64,000 nucleotides of DNA from Pandoraea commovens (GTDB lineage Bacteria > Pseudomonadota > Gammaproteobacteria > Burkholderiales > Burkholderiaceae): NCBI RefSeq assembly GCF_902459615.1, contig NZ_CABPSA010000004.1:124001-188000 (forward strand). The letters run 5' to 3'. Shown piece by piece: positions 1 to 9,492 of this stretch. The notes beneath the pieces are model-generated. The model was given only the letters and a program-made list of their open reading frames with translations. It ran no database searches and was not told the DNA's origin. Each line of letters opens with the position of its first letter. Within the stretch, counting starts at the first letter, position 1. A program made the position numbers and the translations under genes.

Positions 1-328
1 GAAAAGCTGTCAGACCGTCTGCGAGTGACGGCATTCTCACGGCATGGGGGCACCGTGTCCCGAATCGTGCGGAAATCTAAAAAATTAGACAATCGGAAAA
101 ATATTCGACCGGTCGATGTGTGGCGTGGACGGCACGTCACGCGCGGCTTGCTTGCAGATGGATTTCGTTTGGACGGTCGACGCACAGTCCGTCAGTCGCG
201 CGAGGCGACCGGTATAATCCCGGCACTGCCATGCGGGCACGACGCAATCTGCGGCATTTCAATGTTTTGCAGTGTGCCGCAATGTCTCGCACGAGGGCGG
301 TTCCAAGAGGTATCCAACAGGGGGCGAT
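1..328. other. Upstream region of the XRE regulator
   Basis: No gene is convincing here; the frames that cross it look like chance. An AT-rich stretch (about 75-105) leads into a 12-bp palindrome, TCGACCGGTCGA, at 105-116. A TATAAT hexamer lies at 213-218 without a good -35 partner. Both could belong to the promoter or operator of the regulator that follows. The window starts here, so any gene further upstream is not visible. Confidence 0.4.
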
Positions 329-1243
329 TTGACTCGAGCTGCAACGACATCCCGAGCGCCGCGAGGCGCGCGCTTCAATTTCCGCGCCATCGGCGAACGC
401 TTGCGCGCCTATCGGCTGGCAGCGGAATTACGTAGTGAGGATGTCGCCGAGCAACTCGATATCTCACGCGCCGCCATCTACAAGCTGGAGCGCGGCGAGA
501 TCGTCAAGATCGATACGCTGGAGCGGCTCGCCGCATTGCTGGGCGTATCGCTCGCCAATCTGCTTGGGGTGGAAGTCGAGTACCACGATTCGGCCGTGAG
601 CTACTTCGAGCGCATGCGCCAGTTGGAAAGCCGTTCCGAGCGCATCGTCGCGCACTTCGATCCGATTTCGTTTCTGCTGACGTCCGACGACTACGACGTC
701 TGGCTGCGTCACATGCTCGACGAGAGCATTCCGCCGACGCTGGTCGACCGCCATTGGGAAAACACGATCGATCGCGTGCTGGGCATCTTGCAGGAGCGTA
801 AATCGAGTTTCTCGCGTCAACGTCTGGCCGTGACCAGTCTGATCGGTCTGCGTCAGATCGAGCAGTTCCTGCATCACGGGCTGGTCGGGCGACTGGGGTT
901 GCCGCCAGGCGTGCAGCTGGAGCGCAAGATGGCTGCCCGTCGTGAGGTGACGCGTATCGTCGAATTCCTCGAAGCCGACACGGCGGGCGTGCAGATCGGC
1001 ATCGTCAGCGACAACATGCCGAACGAAACCTTCCAGATTTTCGAAGCACAGGGCGAGGCGTACGTTGCAGTGTCGCCGTTCCGTCTCGGCGAGTTGCCGA
1101 ACCTGCGTACCGGCATCGCCACCATCACCACGTCGCCCGATGGCGTGGGCATGTATCGCGCCATGATCGACCGTCTGTGGGCCGATTCCGCCAAGGGCAA
1201 AGAAGGGGCCGCATTGCTCGGCCAGTTGCTCGCGCGGTTCTGA
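329..1243 (+). CDS. XRE family transcriptional regulator
   Basis: Cytoplasmic DNA-binding regulator of about 304 residues. The N-terminal part holds a lambda-repressor type helix-turn-helix (roughly residues 16-72), with the typical pattern IGERLRAYR, then EQLDISRAAIYKLERGE, then LERLAALLGV. The remaining 220 or so residues form a domain I do not recognise, which may sense a ligand or mediate oligomerisation. The start is uncertain: the TTG at 329 follows a G-rich stretch (AGGGGG), while a GTG at 272 in the same frame would add 19 residues that look non-coding. It stands alone, and its target cannot be read from the neighbours. Confidence 0.8.
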   Translation: MTRAATTSRAPRGARFNFRAIGERLRAYRLAAELRSEDVAEQLDISRAAIYKLERGEIVKIDTLERLAALLGVSLANLLGVEVEYHDSAVSYFERMRQLESRSERIVAHFDPISFLLTSDDYDVWLRHMLDESIPPTLVDRHWENTIDRVLGILQERKSSFSRQRLAVTSLIGLRQIEQFLHHGLVGRLGLPPGVQLERKMAARREVTRIVEFLEADTAGVQIGIVSDNMPNETFQIFEAQGEAYVAVSPFRLGELPNLRTGIATITTSPDGVGMYRAMIDRLWADSAKGKEGAALLGQLLARF

Positions 1244-1441
1244 CGGTCGGCTTCATACGCTGATCGCGCGTTGATCACGCATGATGCGTCGACGACGACG
1301 GTAGTCGCGTACCGGCGCACTCTCAATAGGTGCCACAAAGCGAAGTTTTCCCACGGAATCGAAATCCGTTCGCAGTCATCCCGTCTAGTCTCCGTGCCCG
1401 AAGGTCATCCGGCCTTAGTCACCATTACTAATGGGAGATGA

Positions 1442-3175
1442 ATGATGGGAACACCTTTCGGGAATTATTCGCAGGGAGGGCCGTCGGTAACGTCCGCGCC
1501 TGTGCTACTGGCGGGTCGATCGCTTTCATGCGAATGCGGCCACAGCTTCGGCTCGGACTTTGCGCGACTTGGCGCGGCGCCGCCGACAGTGGCGGGTTCG
1601 CTCAGCAAGGCATGGCAGACCTATCCGCAGCGCACCAGAACGGTTGAGGACAGCAACGGTGTAACGATTGGCCGCTGGCAAGCGTATCGCGAGCTCGAGC
1701 GGAGGACGGCCGACGATCTGATGGCCCAGCCGCTCGTCGCCGAAGCCATGAAAACGCGCGTCGAAAATTGGCACACGCTATTTCAGCGCTGCATCGAGCG
1801 CGACATCTCATTCGAAGATAAACGCACCGAAGCCATGCAACAGGTGCGCTACGGCCTTCCACCGGAAAACCGAGCGTTCGTGCGTACTTTTGATTCGACG
1901 CCGGTCGTCGATCAGTTGGGCGAAATCGCACATGTGAACGACGAACTTGACCGGATGAGCCGTGTTACGGGCCGTTTGCAGAAGGGGGCGGCAAAGTCGA
2001 TGGGGCTGCAACACCTCGCCGACATGGCGAGGATGCGCGACACCATGCTCTCGCTCACCGTCAACATTCACGACCGGAAATTCAACGAACTGACGGCCGA
2101 GCGCAATCTGCTGATCGCGCTGAACGACATGGCGCGTGAAGCGCAACGCGAAATGTCCAGGGGCGGTGCCGACGTCCCGCTTCGACTGAAGATTCGTGGC
2201 GGCAAAGTGGTGCTCAAACCAGCGACGTCGAAGTCGCGCTTCCAGAAGAATCAAATTCGTGCGCGCAACGACGCGGCGCGCCTCGCGTTGCTGCTCGGCT
2301 ATCCGGCCGACCGGCCGGTGACGTTGAACGACATCCGCGCGAAAGGACTCGGCTTGTACGAGTATTCGGCGGTGTTGGCCGATGCCAAGCACTCGCCGCA
2401 AGCCGGGACGGCGTCGTGGCTTGGCGCGCGAGCGTTGGAGATCGATCACTGGAAGCACGCTGCGCGTGAGTTGCGGGACGACCTCCAGCATACGGATGGC
2501 GGACGGATGATCGGCGCATCGTCCGAGTCGCCGCACGACGACGCGCAGTTCGATGAAGTCGATTCGCCACAAGGCGTGTCCGGGCTAGCGCCCATCGACG
2601 GCCCCTTGCCTGCGACGACGCCGAAGCGTCTCGATGCGCGTCCGTCACCGATCGGCGCATCGAATGACGACGAAGCGTTGCCTACGCTGCTTCGCTCGAT
2701 GGCAGATGCCATAGACGGCGCGCCAGACGAAGTGAACACGCAGGCGGCCCCGGCAGCATCCGCCACGAAGTCCTTCCGACCGAAGGATCAGCCCGCCTCG
2801 CGCCGCGAACAGTTTGTCGAGCAGTTCATTGGTGCCCATCCGGGGAGTGCGGGGCGTCTGAGCGTCATCTTCGAACGGAGCCAGTCGGTCGAGCGTCTGG
2901 CCGAGCAGCAGGGCGAGCGAAATCGAGAGGCCCAGCGTGAGCATCCACCGGTGCGACGTCTTTCGGGGGAGGTGGGTAGTTCGATGTCGCGGCCGGTCCG
3001 TCGCCCAGCCGGTCCCACGGTGGACTGGATCAACGAAACGCCTGAGCAAATGGCATTGCGAACGGGGGCGCGCCCGAAGTCATATCGTGCACTGCCACCT
3101 GTTGCGAACCCGGCGAACCCGTCGGATACGCAAGCGCCTCCGCTTCCCATGACGCCGCCACCCGACCAGGAATAA
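1442..3175 (+). CDS. Large hypothetical protein, Pro-rich C-terminus
   Basis: A 577-residue protein that I do not recognise. It has no signal peptide or membrane segment. The first 50 or so residues are rich in Ser, Gly and Ala. Residues about 60-370 are charged and probably helical, with several Arg/Glu-rich stretches. The last 200 residues are low-complexity, rich in Pro, Ser, Ala and Arg, and end PPLPMTPPPDQE. It is followed directly by a rho-independent terminator, so it is a single-gene transcript. The disordered N-terminus and modular look would fit a secreted effector or a structural protein, but no motif proves this. Adjacent ATG codons at 1442 and 1445 follow GGGAGATGA. Confidence 0.7.
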   Translation: MMGTPFGNYSQGGPSVTSAPVLLAGRSLSCECGHSFGSDFARLGAAPPTVAGSLSKAWQTYPQRTRTVEDSNGVTIGRWQAYRELERRTADDLMAQPLVAEAMKTRVENWHTLFQRCIERDISFEDKRTEAMQQVRYGLPPENRAFVRTFDSTPVVDQLGEIAHVNDELDRMSRVTGRLQKGAAKSMGLQHLADMARMRDTMLSLTVNIHDRKFNELTAERNLLIALNDMAREAQREMSRGGADVPLRLKIRGGKVVLKPATSKSRFQKNQIRARNDAARLALLLGYPADRPVTLNDIRAKGLGLYEYSAVLADAKHSPQAGTASWLGARALEIDHWKHAARELRDDLQHTDGGRMIGASSESPHDDAQFDEVDSPQGVSGLAPIDGPLPATTPKRLDARPSPIGASNDDEALPTLLRSMADAIDGAPDEVNTQAAPAASATKSFRPKDQPASRREQFVEQFIGAHPGSAGRLSVIFERSQSVERLAEQQGERNREAQREHPPVRRLSGEVGSSMSRPVRRPAGPTVDWINETPEQMALRTGARPKSYRALPPVANPANPSDTQAPPLPMTPPPDQE

Positions 3176-3206
3176 GTCACCTTCTGACCATCAAAGTACA
3201 ACTCGC

Positions 3207-3234
3207 CGCCACCGATTTCCGGTGGCGTTTTTTT
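3207..3234 (+). terminator. Rho-independent terminator
   Basis: An 8-bp perfect stem, CGCCACCG (3207-3214) paired with CGGTGGCG (3220-3227), with a 5-nt loop and seven T residues after it. It ends the transcript of the 577-aa gene. Confidence 0.9.
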
Positions 3235-3558
3235 GCGCGCTCGCATCGTATTCACCGAATTTCGGGCCTTGTAAATCACCTCGGATCGCATGCGAATTTC
3301 GCCGCATATTTTGCTTGGCGAAACCCTGCGCGCACGCGTAATAGTAAATATTTTAATTATCTGCAAGCCTTTTCAATCAATAAGTTGCGCGATTGACGCA
3401 ACAGTATCTTTCTTTGCTATGTAGGGAACTTGTCAGTAGAATGGCCGCGTTGTTAATAGCGCTACGCGAGGTGAATAGCCTGTCAGGTTTTCTTCACGCA
3501 TGGCTCGCCCCCGCTTGACTGTCATGCGTGATTCGTCCCCCACAAAACGGAGAACTCC
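3235..3558. other. Intergenic region before the dehydrogenase operon
   Basis: A 324-bp region without a gene, markedly more AT-rich around 3340-3430 than its surroundings. It holds an imperfect hairpin or operator-like repeat, GTTGCG (3384-3389) with CGCAAC (3397-3402), overlapping a TTGACG hexamer at 3393-3398. This is the likely promoter region of the operon starting at 3559. No start site can be fixed by eye. Confidence 0.5.
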
Positions 3559-4278
3559 ATGTCACAGGACAAGGAACCGCGCCGGCGCTTTCTGCGCCAG
3601 GTGCTGGCGATCGTGCCTGCCACGACCCTCGCCACCGGTGCGACGCTTACGCAGTCCGCCTGCAGCAGCCAGACCGCTGCGCCCGCCGCCTCAGGCCAAG
3701 CTTACGAACCCAAATACTTCACTGCCGACGAATGGCGTTTCGTCAACGCAGCCGTCGACCGTCTGATTCCCGCTGACGATCTCGGTCCCGGCGCGTTGCA
3801 GGCCGACGTGCCGAAGTTCATCGACGGCCAGATGGAAACGCCGTTCGGTCACGGCAAGCTCTGGTACATGCAGGGGCCGTTCCACACCGATCAGCCGCCC
3901 GAGATGGGTTACCAACTGAGTCTCGTGCCGCGCGACATCTATCGCCACGGCATTGCCGCGTGCGACGCTCACTGCAAGAAGCAGTACAACAAAGCGTTTG
4001 CAGATCTCGACCATGCGACGCAGGAAGCCGTACTCGGGGATCTGGAGCACGCGAAGATCGAATTCGACGCAGTGCCCGCGCGCACGTTCTTCTCCTACTT
4101 GCTGGCCAACACGAAGGAAGGGTTCCTCTCGGACCCGATCCACGGCGGCAACAAGGACATGGTCGGCTGGAAGCTGGTGGGTTTCCCTGGCGCACGCGCC
4201 GACTTCATGGACTGGGCGGATCAGCCCAACGTCAAATACCCATACGGGCCCGTGTCGATTTCCGGAAAGCGGGGCTAA
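3559..4278 (+). CDS. Gluconate 2-dehydrogenase subunit 3 family protein
   Basis: Small subunit (239 aa) of a membrane-linked periplasmic FAD dehydrogenase. Residues 8-13 (RRRFLR) followed by a hydrophobic stretch form a twin-arginine signal, so the protein is exported folded, probably carrying the flavoprotein partner with it. The body matches the gluconate 2-dehydrogenase subunit 3 family (YFTADEWRFVNAAVDRLIP, then the GGNKDMVGWKLVGFPGA region near the C-terminus). It is the first gene of an operon; three nucleotides separate it from the GMC oxidoreductase. Small, flavin and cytochrome subunits in this order are known from gluconate, 2-ketogluconate, sorbitol and fructose dehydrogenases. Confidence 0.92.
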   Translation: MSQDKEPRRRFLRQVLAIVPATTLATGATLTQSACSSQTAAPAASGQAYEPKYFTADEWRFVNAAVDRLIPADDLGPGALQADVPKFIDGQMETPFGHGKLWYMQGPFHTDQPPEMGYQLSLVPRDIYRHGIAACDAHCKKQYNKAFADLDHATQEAVLGDLEHAKIEFDAVPARTFFSYLLANTKEGFLSDPIHGGNKDMVGWKLVGFPGARADFMDWADQPNVKYPYGPVSISGKRG

Positions 4279-4281
4279 CTC

Positions 4282-6057
4282 ATGGCAATCAAGAAAGATA
4301 AGGTCGATGCCGTCATCGTCGGCTTCGGCTGGACCGGGGCGATTCTCGGCCAGGAACTAACCGACGCCGGGCTCAATGTCGTCGCCCTCGAGCGTGGCGC
4401 GATGCGCGACACGCCCACCGACGCGCAGTACCCCAAGGTCATCGACGAACTCGAATACTCCGTGCGCGGCAAGCTCTTTCAAGAGCTTGCGCGTGAGACC
4501 GTCACGATTCGCCATACACCCGACGATCTCGCGGTGCCGTATCGTCAGAACGGCTCGTTCTTGCTGGGTAACGGTGTGGGCGGTGCAGGCTTTCACTGGA
4601 ACGGCATGCACTACCGGATCCTGCCGGAAGAACTGAAGCTGCGCAGTCATTACGAAGAGCGCTACGGCAAGAAGTTCATCCCCGAAGGCATGACGATTCA
4701 GGACTTCGGCGTGAGCTACGAAGAACTGGAGCCGCACTTCGATTTCGCCGAAAAAGTGTTCGGCACGTCGGGCAAGGCGGGCAACCTGAACGGCAAGATC
4801 GTGCCGGGCGGCAATCCGCGCGAAGGGGCGCGCTCGAGCGAGTTCCCTACGCCGCCGCTGCAAAACACCTACGGCGCGCAGCTCTTCGAGAAGGCCGCGC
4901 GCGAAGTGGGTTTCAATCCGTACCCCGCACCGGCAGCGAACACGTCCGAGCCGTACACGAATCCGTACGGTGTACGCCTCGGGCCGTGTAACTTCTGCGG
5001 ATTCTGCGAGAACTACGGTTGCTACATGTATTCGAAGGCTTCGCCGCAGACGACCATTCTGCCGGTGCTGCTCAAGAAGCCGAATTTCGAATTGCGCACG
5101 CACTCGTACGTCATCAAGGTCAATCTCGACAGCGACGGCAAGAAGGCGACCGGTGTCACCTACATCGACGCGCAGGGCCGTGAAGTCGAACAGCCTGCCG
5201 ATCTCGTGATCATGGCGGCGTATCAGATGCACAACGTGCGTTTGTTGCTGCTCTCGGGCATTGGCAAGCCGTACGACCCTAAGACGGGCGAGGGCGTGGT
5301 CGGCAAGAACTACGCGTACCAGATGAACGGCGCGGTGAACGTGTTGCTGCCCAAGGGCACGCAGCTCAACCCGTTCGTCGGCACGGGCGCTGGCGGCGTG
5401 TCGATGGACGATCTGAACGGCGACCAGTTCGATCACGGACCGCTCGGCTTTGTCGGCGGGGCGAGCATTCGTCACATTCGCTACGGTGGACGTCCGATTA
5501 AGATGACGCCGACCGTGCCGGGCACACCGGCGTGGGGCAGCAAATGGAAGGCCGGGATTGCCGACGCGTATCAGCGTTACATGACGATCGGGATTTCCGG
5601 CTCGGTCATGTCGTATCGCGATGCGTGTCTCGATCTCGACCCGACGTACAAGGACGCCTATGGCGTGCCGCTGCTGCGCATGACGTTCGACTGGCACGAC
5701 AACGAATACAACATGCTCGGCTACATGGGCGACCGGATGGAAGAAGTGGGTCGCGCGATGAATCCCGAGAAGGTGTTCCGCGCCATTCGCAAGAAGGGTA
5801 CGCATTACGACACGCGGATCTATCAGAGCACGCACACGACGGGCGGCGCCATCATGGGCACGAATCCCTCGAACAGCGTGGTCAACAAGTATCTGCAGAG
5901 CTGGGACGTCTCCAACGTGTTCGTGATGGGGGCGTCGGCGTTCCCGCAGAACATGGGTTACAACCCCACGGGCGTGGTGGCGGCGCTGGCGTACTGGTCC
6001 GCGAAGGCAATTCGCGAGCAGTACCTCAAGAACGCCGGCCCGCTGGTCCAGGCCTGA
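4282..6057 (+). CDS. GMC family oxidoreductase, flavoprotein subunit
   Basis: Catalytic FAD subunit (591 aa) of the periplasmic sugar or sugar-acid dehydrogenase. An FAD dinucleotide-binding motif GFGWTG is at residues 14-19. A Cys-rich segment (PCNFCGFCENYGC) sits near residue 240, and the C-terminal GMC signature region (STHTTGGAIMG, later NMGYNPTGVV) supplies the usual active-site environment. It lacks its own export signal, so it probably crosses the membrane with the Tat-exported small subunit. It passes electrons to the triheme cytochrome c encoded next. The substrate (gluconate, 2-ketogluconate, a polyol or fructose) cannot be told from sequence alone. Confidence 0.93.
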   Translation: MAIKKDKVDAVIVGFGWTGAILGQELTDAGLNVVALERGAMRDTPTDAQYPKVIDELEYSVRGKLFQELARETVTIRHTPDDLAVPYRQNGSFLLGNGVGGAGFHWNGMHYRILPEELKLRSHYEERYGKKFIPEGMTIQDFGVSYEELEPHFDFAEKVFGTSGKAGNLNGKIVPGGNPREGARSSEFPTPPLQNTYGAQLFEKAAREVGFNPYPAPAANTSEPYTNPYGVRLGPCNFCGFCENYGCYMYSKASPQTTILPVLLKKPNFELRTHSYVIKVNLDSDGKKATGVTYIDAQGREVEQPADLVIMAAYQMHNVRLLLLSGIGKPYDPKTGEGVVGKNYAYQMNGAVNVLLPKGTQLNPFVGTGAGGVSMDDLNGDQFDHGPLGFVGGASIRHIRYGGRPIKMTPTVPGTPAWGSKWKAGIADAYQRYMTIGISGSVMSYRDACLDLDPTYKDAYGVPLLRMTFDWHDNEYNMLGYMGDRMEEVGRAMNPEKVFRAIRKKGTHYDTRIYQSTHTTGGAIMGTNPSNSVVNKYLQSWDVSNVFVMGASAFPQNMGYNPTGVVAALAYWSAKAIREQYLKNAGPLVQA

Positions 6058-6068
6058 GGAGCGCAACC

Positions 6069-7475
6069 ATGATCCGCAAAACGATGATGAAACGCTCCGT
6101 CGGTGTAATCGCTGTCGGTGCGCTGGCGCTCGCTGCCGTTGCCGTCTGGGCGCAGAACGCGGCCGCACCTTCCGGCGCTGCCGTCTCGCCGGTGCCCACG
6201 CCTGCCGTACCCGCTGTGACGGTGGAAGGCGGCAGCGCGCCGCAGACACCGGCCGCTAACGACCCGCAGGCGCAATTGCTCAAGCAGGGCGAGTACCTTG
6301 CGCGCGCCGCAGATTGCGCGGCGTGTCACACGGCACCGAAGGGCAAGCCGTTTGCAGGTGGTCTGCCGATCGCGTCGCCGATCGGCACGATCTATTCGAC
6401 CAACATCACGCCGGACAAAGACACCGGTATCGGCAACTACAGCCTCGAAGACTTCGACAAAGCGGTGCGTCACGGGATCGCGAAGAATGGCTCGACGCTG
6501 TATCCCGCCATGCCGTACACGTCGTATGCGAAGGTGCGTCCGGCGGATGTGAAGGCGCTGTATGCGTACTTCATGAACGGCGTGCAGCCGGTCGCGCAGG
6601 CGAACAAAGCGACGGATATCCCGTGGCCGATGTCGATGCGCTGGCCGTTGTCTATCTGGCGCAAGATGTTTGCTCCCGCTGTAGTCGCCGATGCGGCATC
6701 GACCGATAACGATCCGATCTCGCGCGGACGCTATCTCGTCGAAGGTCTTGCGCATTGCAGCGCCTGCCACACGCCGCGCGGCTTCGCGTTGCAGGAGAAG
6801 GCGCTGACCGACGACAGCACGGCGTTCTTGTCGGGCGGCGTGGTCGACAACTTCCTCGCGAAGAATCTGCGTGGCGATGTCACAGACGGTCTGGGCAACT
6901 GGAGCGAAGGCGACATCGCGGCGTTTCTCAAGTCGGGACGTAACGACCATTCGGCCGTTTTCGGCGGTATGACGGACGTGGTGCAGCACAGCACTCAGCA
7001 CATGAGCGACGACGATCTTGCAGCGATTGCGAAGTATCTGAAGACGCTCAAGCCGGTCGATCCGAACGCCAAGGCGCTCGCGTACGACGACACCGCTGCC
7101 AAGGCGTTGCGTGTGGGGTCGGACAAGAGCAACGGTGCGCTCACGTTCCTCGACAACTGCGCGGCATGCCACCGGAGTACGGGCAAGGGTTACACGCAGA
7201 CCTTCCCGACGCTGGCGCTCAGCTCGACGGTGAACTCGGTCGATCCGACCTCGCTCATCCACATCGTGCTGCGCGGGGCGGAGATGCCCTCGACGAAGTC
7301 GGCACCGACGCACTACGCGATGCCGGGCTTCGACGACCGTCTGACCGATCAGGATGTGGCCGACGTGCTCACGTTCGTGCGTTCGAGCTGGGGCAACAAG
7401 GCACCGGCCGTGACGGCCGCCCAAGTGGCCAAGGTACGTAAGGACGTCGCCGCCGCGCCGCAACCGCAGCGTTGA
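6069..7475 (+). CDS. Triheme cytochrome c subunit of the dehydrogenase
   Basis: A 468-residue cytochrome c with an N-terminal signal or anchor segment (about residues 10-28) and a Pro/Ala-rich linker. Three heme-binding motifs are visible: CAACH at about residue 83, CSACH near 231 and CAACH near 363. This is the arrangement of the cytochrome subunit of membrane-bound gluconate, alcohol and fructose dehydrogenases, which carries electrons from the flavoprotein to ubiquinone. The ATG at 6069 lies 11 nt after the flavoprotein stop, with GAGGAGCG upstream. It is the last gene of the operon; a strong terminator follows at 7549. Confidence 0.93.
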   Translation: MIRKTMMKRSVGVIAVGALALAAVAVWAQNAAAPSGAAVSPVPTPAVPAVTVEGGSAPQTPAANDPQAQLLKQGEYLARAADCAACHTAPKGKPFAGGLPIASPIGTIYSTNITPDKDTGIGNYSLEDFDKAVRHGIAKNGSTLYPAMPYTSYAKVRPADVKALYAYFMNGVQPVAQANKATDIPWPMSMRWPLSIWRKMFAPAVVADAASTDNDPISRGRYLVEGLAHCSACHTPRGFALQEKALTDDSTAFLSGGVVDNFLAKNLRGDVTDGLGNWSEGDIAAFLKSGRNDHSAVFGGMTDVVQHSTQHMSDDDLAAIAKYLKTLKPVDPNAKALAYDDTAAKALRVGSDKSNGALTFLDNCAACHRSTGKGYTQTFPTLALSSTVNSVDPTSLIHIVLRGAEMPSTKSAPTHYAMPGFDDRLTDQDVADVLTFVRSSWGNKAPAVTAAQVAKVRKDVAAAPQPQR

Positions 7476-7548
7476 TGGTTCAGGTGGTGAAGGTTGCGGT
7501 GACGTGCCGATTCACGTCGGCACGAATACCGCGCCTGTGATGAAATGA

Positions 7549-7588
7549 AGCCCCGCCGGGCAATTCTGACGGCGGGGCTTTTTGTTTT
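7549..7588 (+). terminator. Terminator of the dehydrogenase operon
   Basis: A 10-bp GC-rich stem, AGCCCCGCCG (7549-7558) with CGGCGGGGCT (7570-7579), followed by TTTTTGTTTT. It marks the end of the three-gene operon. Confidence 0.92.
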
Positions 7589-7618
7589 GGATGTGGTTTT
7601 AGACGCGGGGAGGCACGC

Positions 7619-8086
7619 GTGCCGTTCATTCTTTTGGCGCTCGTCATACTGGCGGGCATTGTGTATGGGGCAGTGCGTCTGTATGCGGCCGTCGCGCTGC
7701 GCTTCGGGGCGCTCGCAGCGGTGGCGACGATCATCGTCTGCGTACTGATTGTGGTGTGGCTGGTGGTCGACGCAGTGCGCCGCTACCGCGCGGTGCATGG
7801 TGTGCGGCGTGATGGCAAGCGTCTGGTGAGCGTGTCGGGCGAGTGGGGCGAACTCACGCTCGACGCAGACCGCAAGATGGGAACGCTGCGCGTGGACGGT
7901 CATGAGACGCGCTTCGTGTTTTCGGATGTCACGTCCGCCCATCCGGTGAATGAGGGCGGACGCTGGTCGCTGACGCTGGAACTCGCACACAACGCGCAGC
8001 CGAGCTGGCGAGTGCCGATGCCGGGCCGCGCGCTCGCGCAACGCTGGACGAAGATTTTCCGTCTCGCGAACGCACACCGGTTGTAA
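7619..8086 (+). CDS. Small inner-membrane protein of unknown function
   Basis: A 155-residue protein starting at GTG, with a clear ribosome site (GGGGAGG) 5 nt upstream. The first 60 residues hold two hydrophobic segments (about 2-22 and 28-52) separated by a short loop. The remainder is a soluble domain of alternating hydrophobic and charged residues, probably beta-rich and cytoplasmic. I do not recognise the family. It is flanked by a terminator upstream and faces the convergent MFS gene 16 nt downstream, so it is probably transcribed alone. Confidence 0.7.
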   Translation: MPFILLALVILAGIVYGAVRLYAAVALRFGALAAVATIIVCVLIVVWLVVDAVRRYRAVHGVRRDGKRLVSVSGEWGELTLDADRKMGTLRVDGHETRFVFSDVTSAHPVNEGGRWSLTLELAHNAQPSWRVPMPGRALAQRWTKIFRLANAHRL

Positions 8087-8102
8087 GGCTTCGCGCGGGC
8101 GC

Positions 8103-9413
8103 TTAGGCGTTCGCGGGCATCGGCTGGCGCAGCGGCGGCACGACACTTTCGTCGTTGATCGGGAAGTGAAGCGCTGCGGCTACCGCGCCGAGAATCGCCG
8201 TTGCGGCCCAGATCAGGTTGTACGACCCGGTGACGTCGAGCACGAATCCGCCCAACCACGCGCCGAGGAACGAGCCGACCTGATGGCTCATGAAGCACAC
8301 GCCGAAGAGCGTGCCCAGATGCCGCGTGCCGAACACCTTCGCCACCAGACCGCTGGTGAGCGGCACCGTGCCCAGCCACGTCAAGCCCATCACGGCCGCA
8401 AAGATCACGACGCTCGTGTCGGTTTTCGGTAGCACGAAAAAGAGGGCGATGGCCGCGCCACGTACGAGATAGAGCCAGCCGAGCACATGGTGCTGACGAT
8501 ACCGTCCACCGAGCCATCCGCACGCCCAACTGCCCAGCATGTTGAACAAACCGATCAGCGCGAGCGCCGTCGCGCCAAGCCCGACCGGCATGTGGCACAT
8601 CAGCAGATAACCCGGCAAGTGCGTTGCGATGAAGGCGAGCTGGAAACCGCAGGTGAAGAAGCCGAGCGTGAGCAGTTGGTAGCCGCGATGCGAACGGGCT
8701 TGCCGGAGGACTTCGCGAAGGGACACATGCTCGCCGTCATCCGATTTGGCCGATTTGGCCGATTGGGCTGATTGGGCCGATGGGGTGGGGGCGGCGCTGC
8801 CGGGTGCGGGCTTGCGGCGACGGGACATCGTCATGAACAAGCCGAGCGGCGCCGCGCAGCACAACACCAGGGCGAGTACGAAGAGCGAGGTGGAGACGCC
8901 GTACGTTTCGCGCAAGCCCTGTGCGACGGGCACGAGGGCGACCTGTCCGAGCGAGCCGCCCGCGCTGACGAGTCCCATGGCCATCGTGCGTCGCTCGGGC
9001 GTGACGGCACGGCTCACGGCGGGCAGCACCACACCGAACGTCGTGCAACTGATGCCGAGACCGACGAGCACACCCAGCCCGATCACGAGCCAGACACCGG
9101 ACGGTGCGAGGGCGGCCATCGCCAGTCCGGCAGCGAAGGCAAACGCCCCAAACGCGACGACCGGTGCAGGACCATGACGGTCTGCCATCGCCCCCGCGAA
9201 CGGCTGCGCGAAGCCCCACACGAGGTTGTGCAGGGCGATGGCGAACGCGACCAGTGTGACGGGCACGCCGCGGTCGTAGGAAAACGGATTGATGAAGAGA
9301 CCGAACGTCTGGCGCGTGCCCATTGCAGCACTGAGTACGAGTGCGCCAGCAAGAATGATGAGGGTGACGCGTCCCTGTAGCGACGCCGATGCGGGTGGGG
9401 TAGTTTGCGACAT
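8103..9413 (-). CDS. MFS transporter
   Basis: A 436-residue major facilitator superfamily permease with about 12 membrane helices in two halves. The loop between the first two helices of the pair carries the family motif (GAMADRHGPAP, like GxxxDRxGrr). The overall pattern resembles the oxalate/formate antiporter and monocarboxylate-type MFS group; the substrate is unknown. The central cytoplasmic loop between helices 6 and 7 contains a low-complexity run of Ser-Ala-Gln/Lys triplets encoded by 9-bp tandem repeats (see 8743-8787). The downstream neighbour on the opposite strand is convergent. The LysR gene just upstream on the same strand may regulate it. Confidence 0.88.
   Translation of the reverse strand: MSQTTPPASASLQGRVTLIILAGALVLSAAMGTRQTFGLFINPFSYDRGVPVTLVAFAIALHNLVWGFAQPFAGAMADRHGPAPVVAFGAFAFAAGLAMAALAPSGVWLVIGLGVLVGLGISCTTFGVVLPAVSRAVTPERRTMAMGLVSAGGSLGQVALVPVAQGLRETYGVSTSLFVLALVLCCAAPLGLFMTMSRRRKPAPGSAAPTPSAQSAQSAKSAKSDDGEHVSLREVLRQARSHRGYQLLTLGFFTCGFQLAFIATHLPGYLLMCHMPVGLGATALALIGLFNMLGSWACGWLGGRYRQHHVLGWLYLVRGAAIALFFVLPKTDTSVVIFAAVMGLTWLGTVPLTSGLVAKVFGTRHLGTLFGVCFMSHQVGSFLGAWLGGFVLDVTGSYNLIWAATAILGAVAAALHFPINDESVVPPLRQPMPANA
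8743..8787. repeat. Five 9-bp tandem repeats inside the MFS gene
   Basis: Five head-to-tail units of the type GATTTGGCC / GATTGGGCC, the first two identical and the others diverged by one to three bases. They encode the Ser-Ala-Lys/Gln triplets of the central loop of the transporter. The unit is a multiple of three, so changes in copy number would lengthen or shorten the loop without a frameshift. Confidence 0.85.
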
Positions 9414-9492
9414 GATGGTGAATCCTCCTCACCGAAGTGTCGCAATGAAGTCTCCGTCAGGCAAAGGAGTTGTGTGAGCGTGCGGGTGAATT

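Noticed and set aside
4357-6249. A 630-codon open frame on the minus strand opposite the GMC oxidoreductase
   Set aside because: Arg/His-rich composition without any domain; it is a GC-rich shadow of a well-supported gene on the other strand.
8743-8787. Short tandem repeats considered as a CRISPR or mobile element end
   Set aside because: The units are 9 bp, in frame in a coding region, without spacers.
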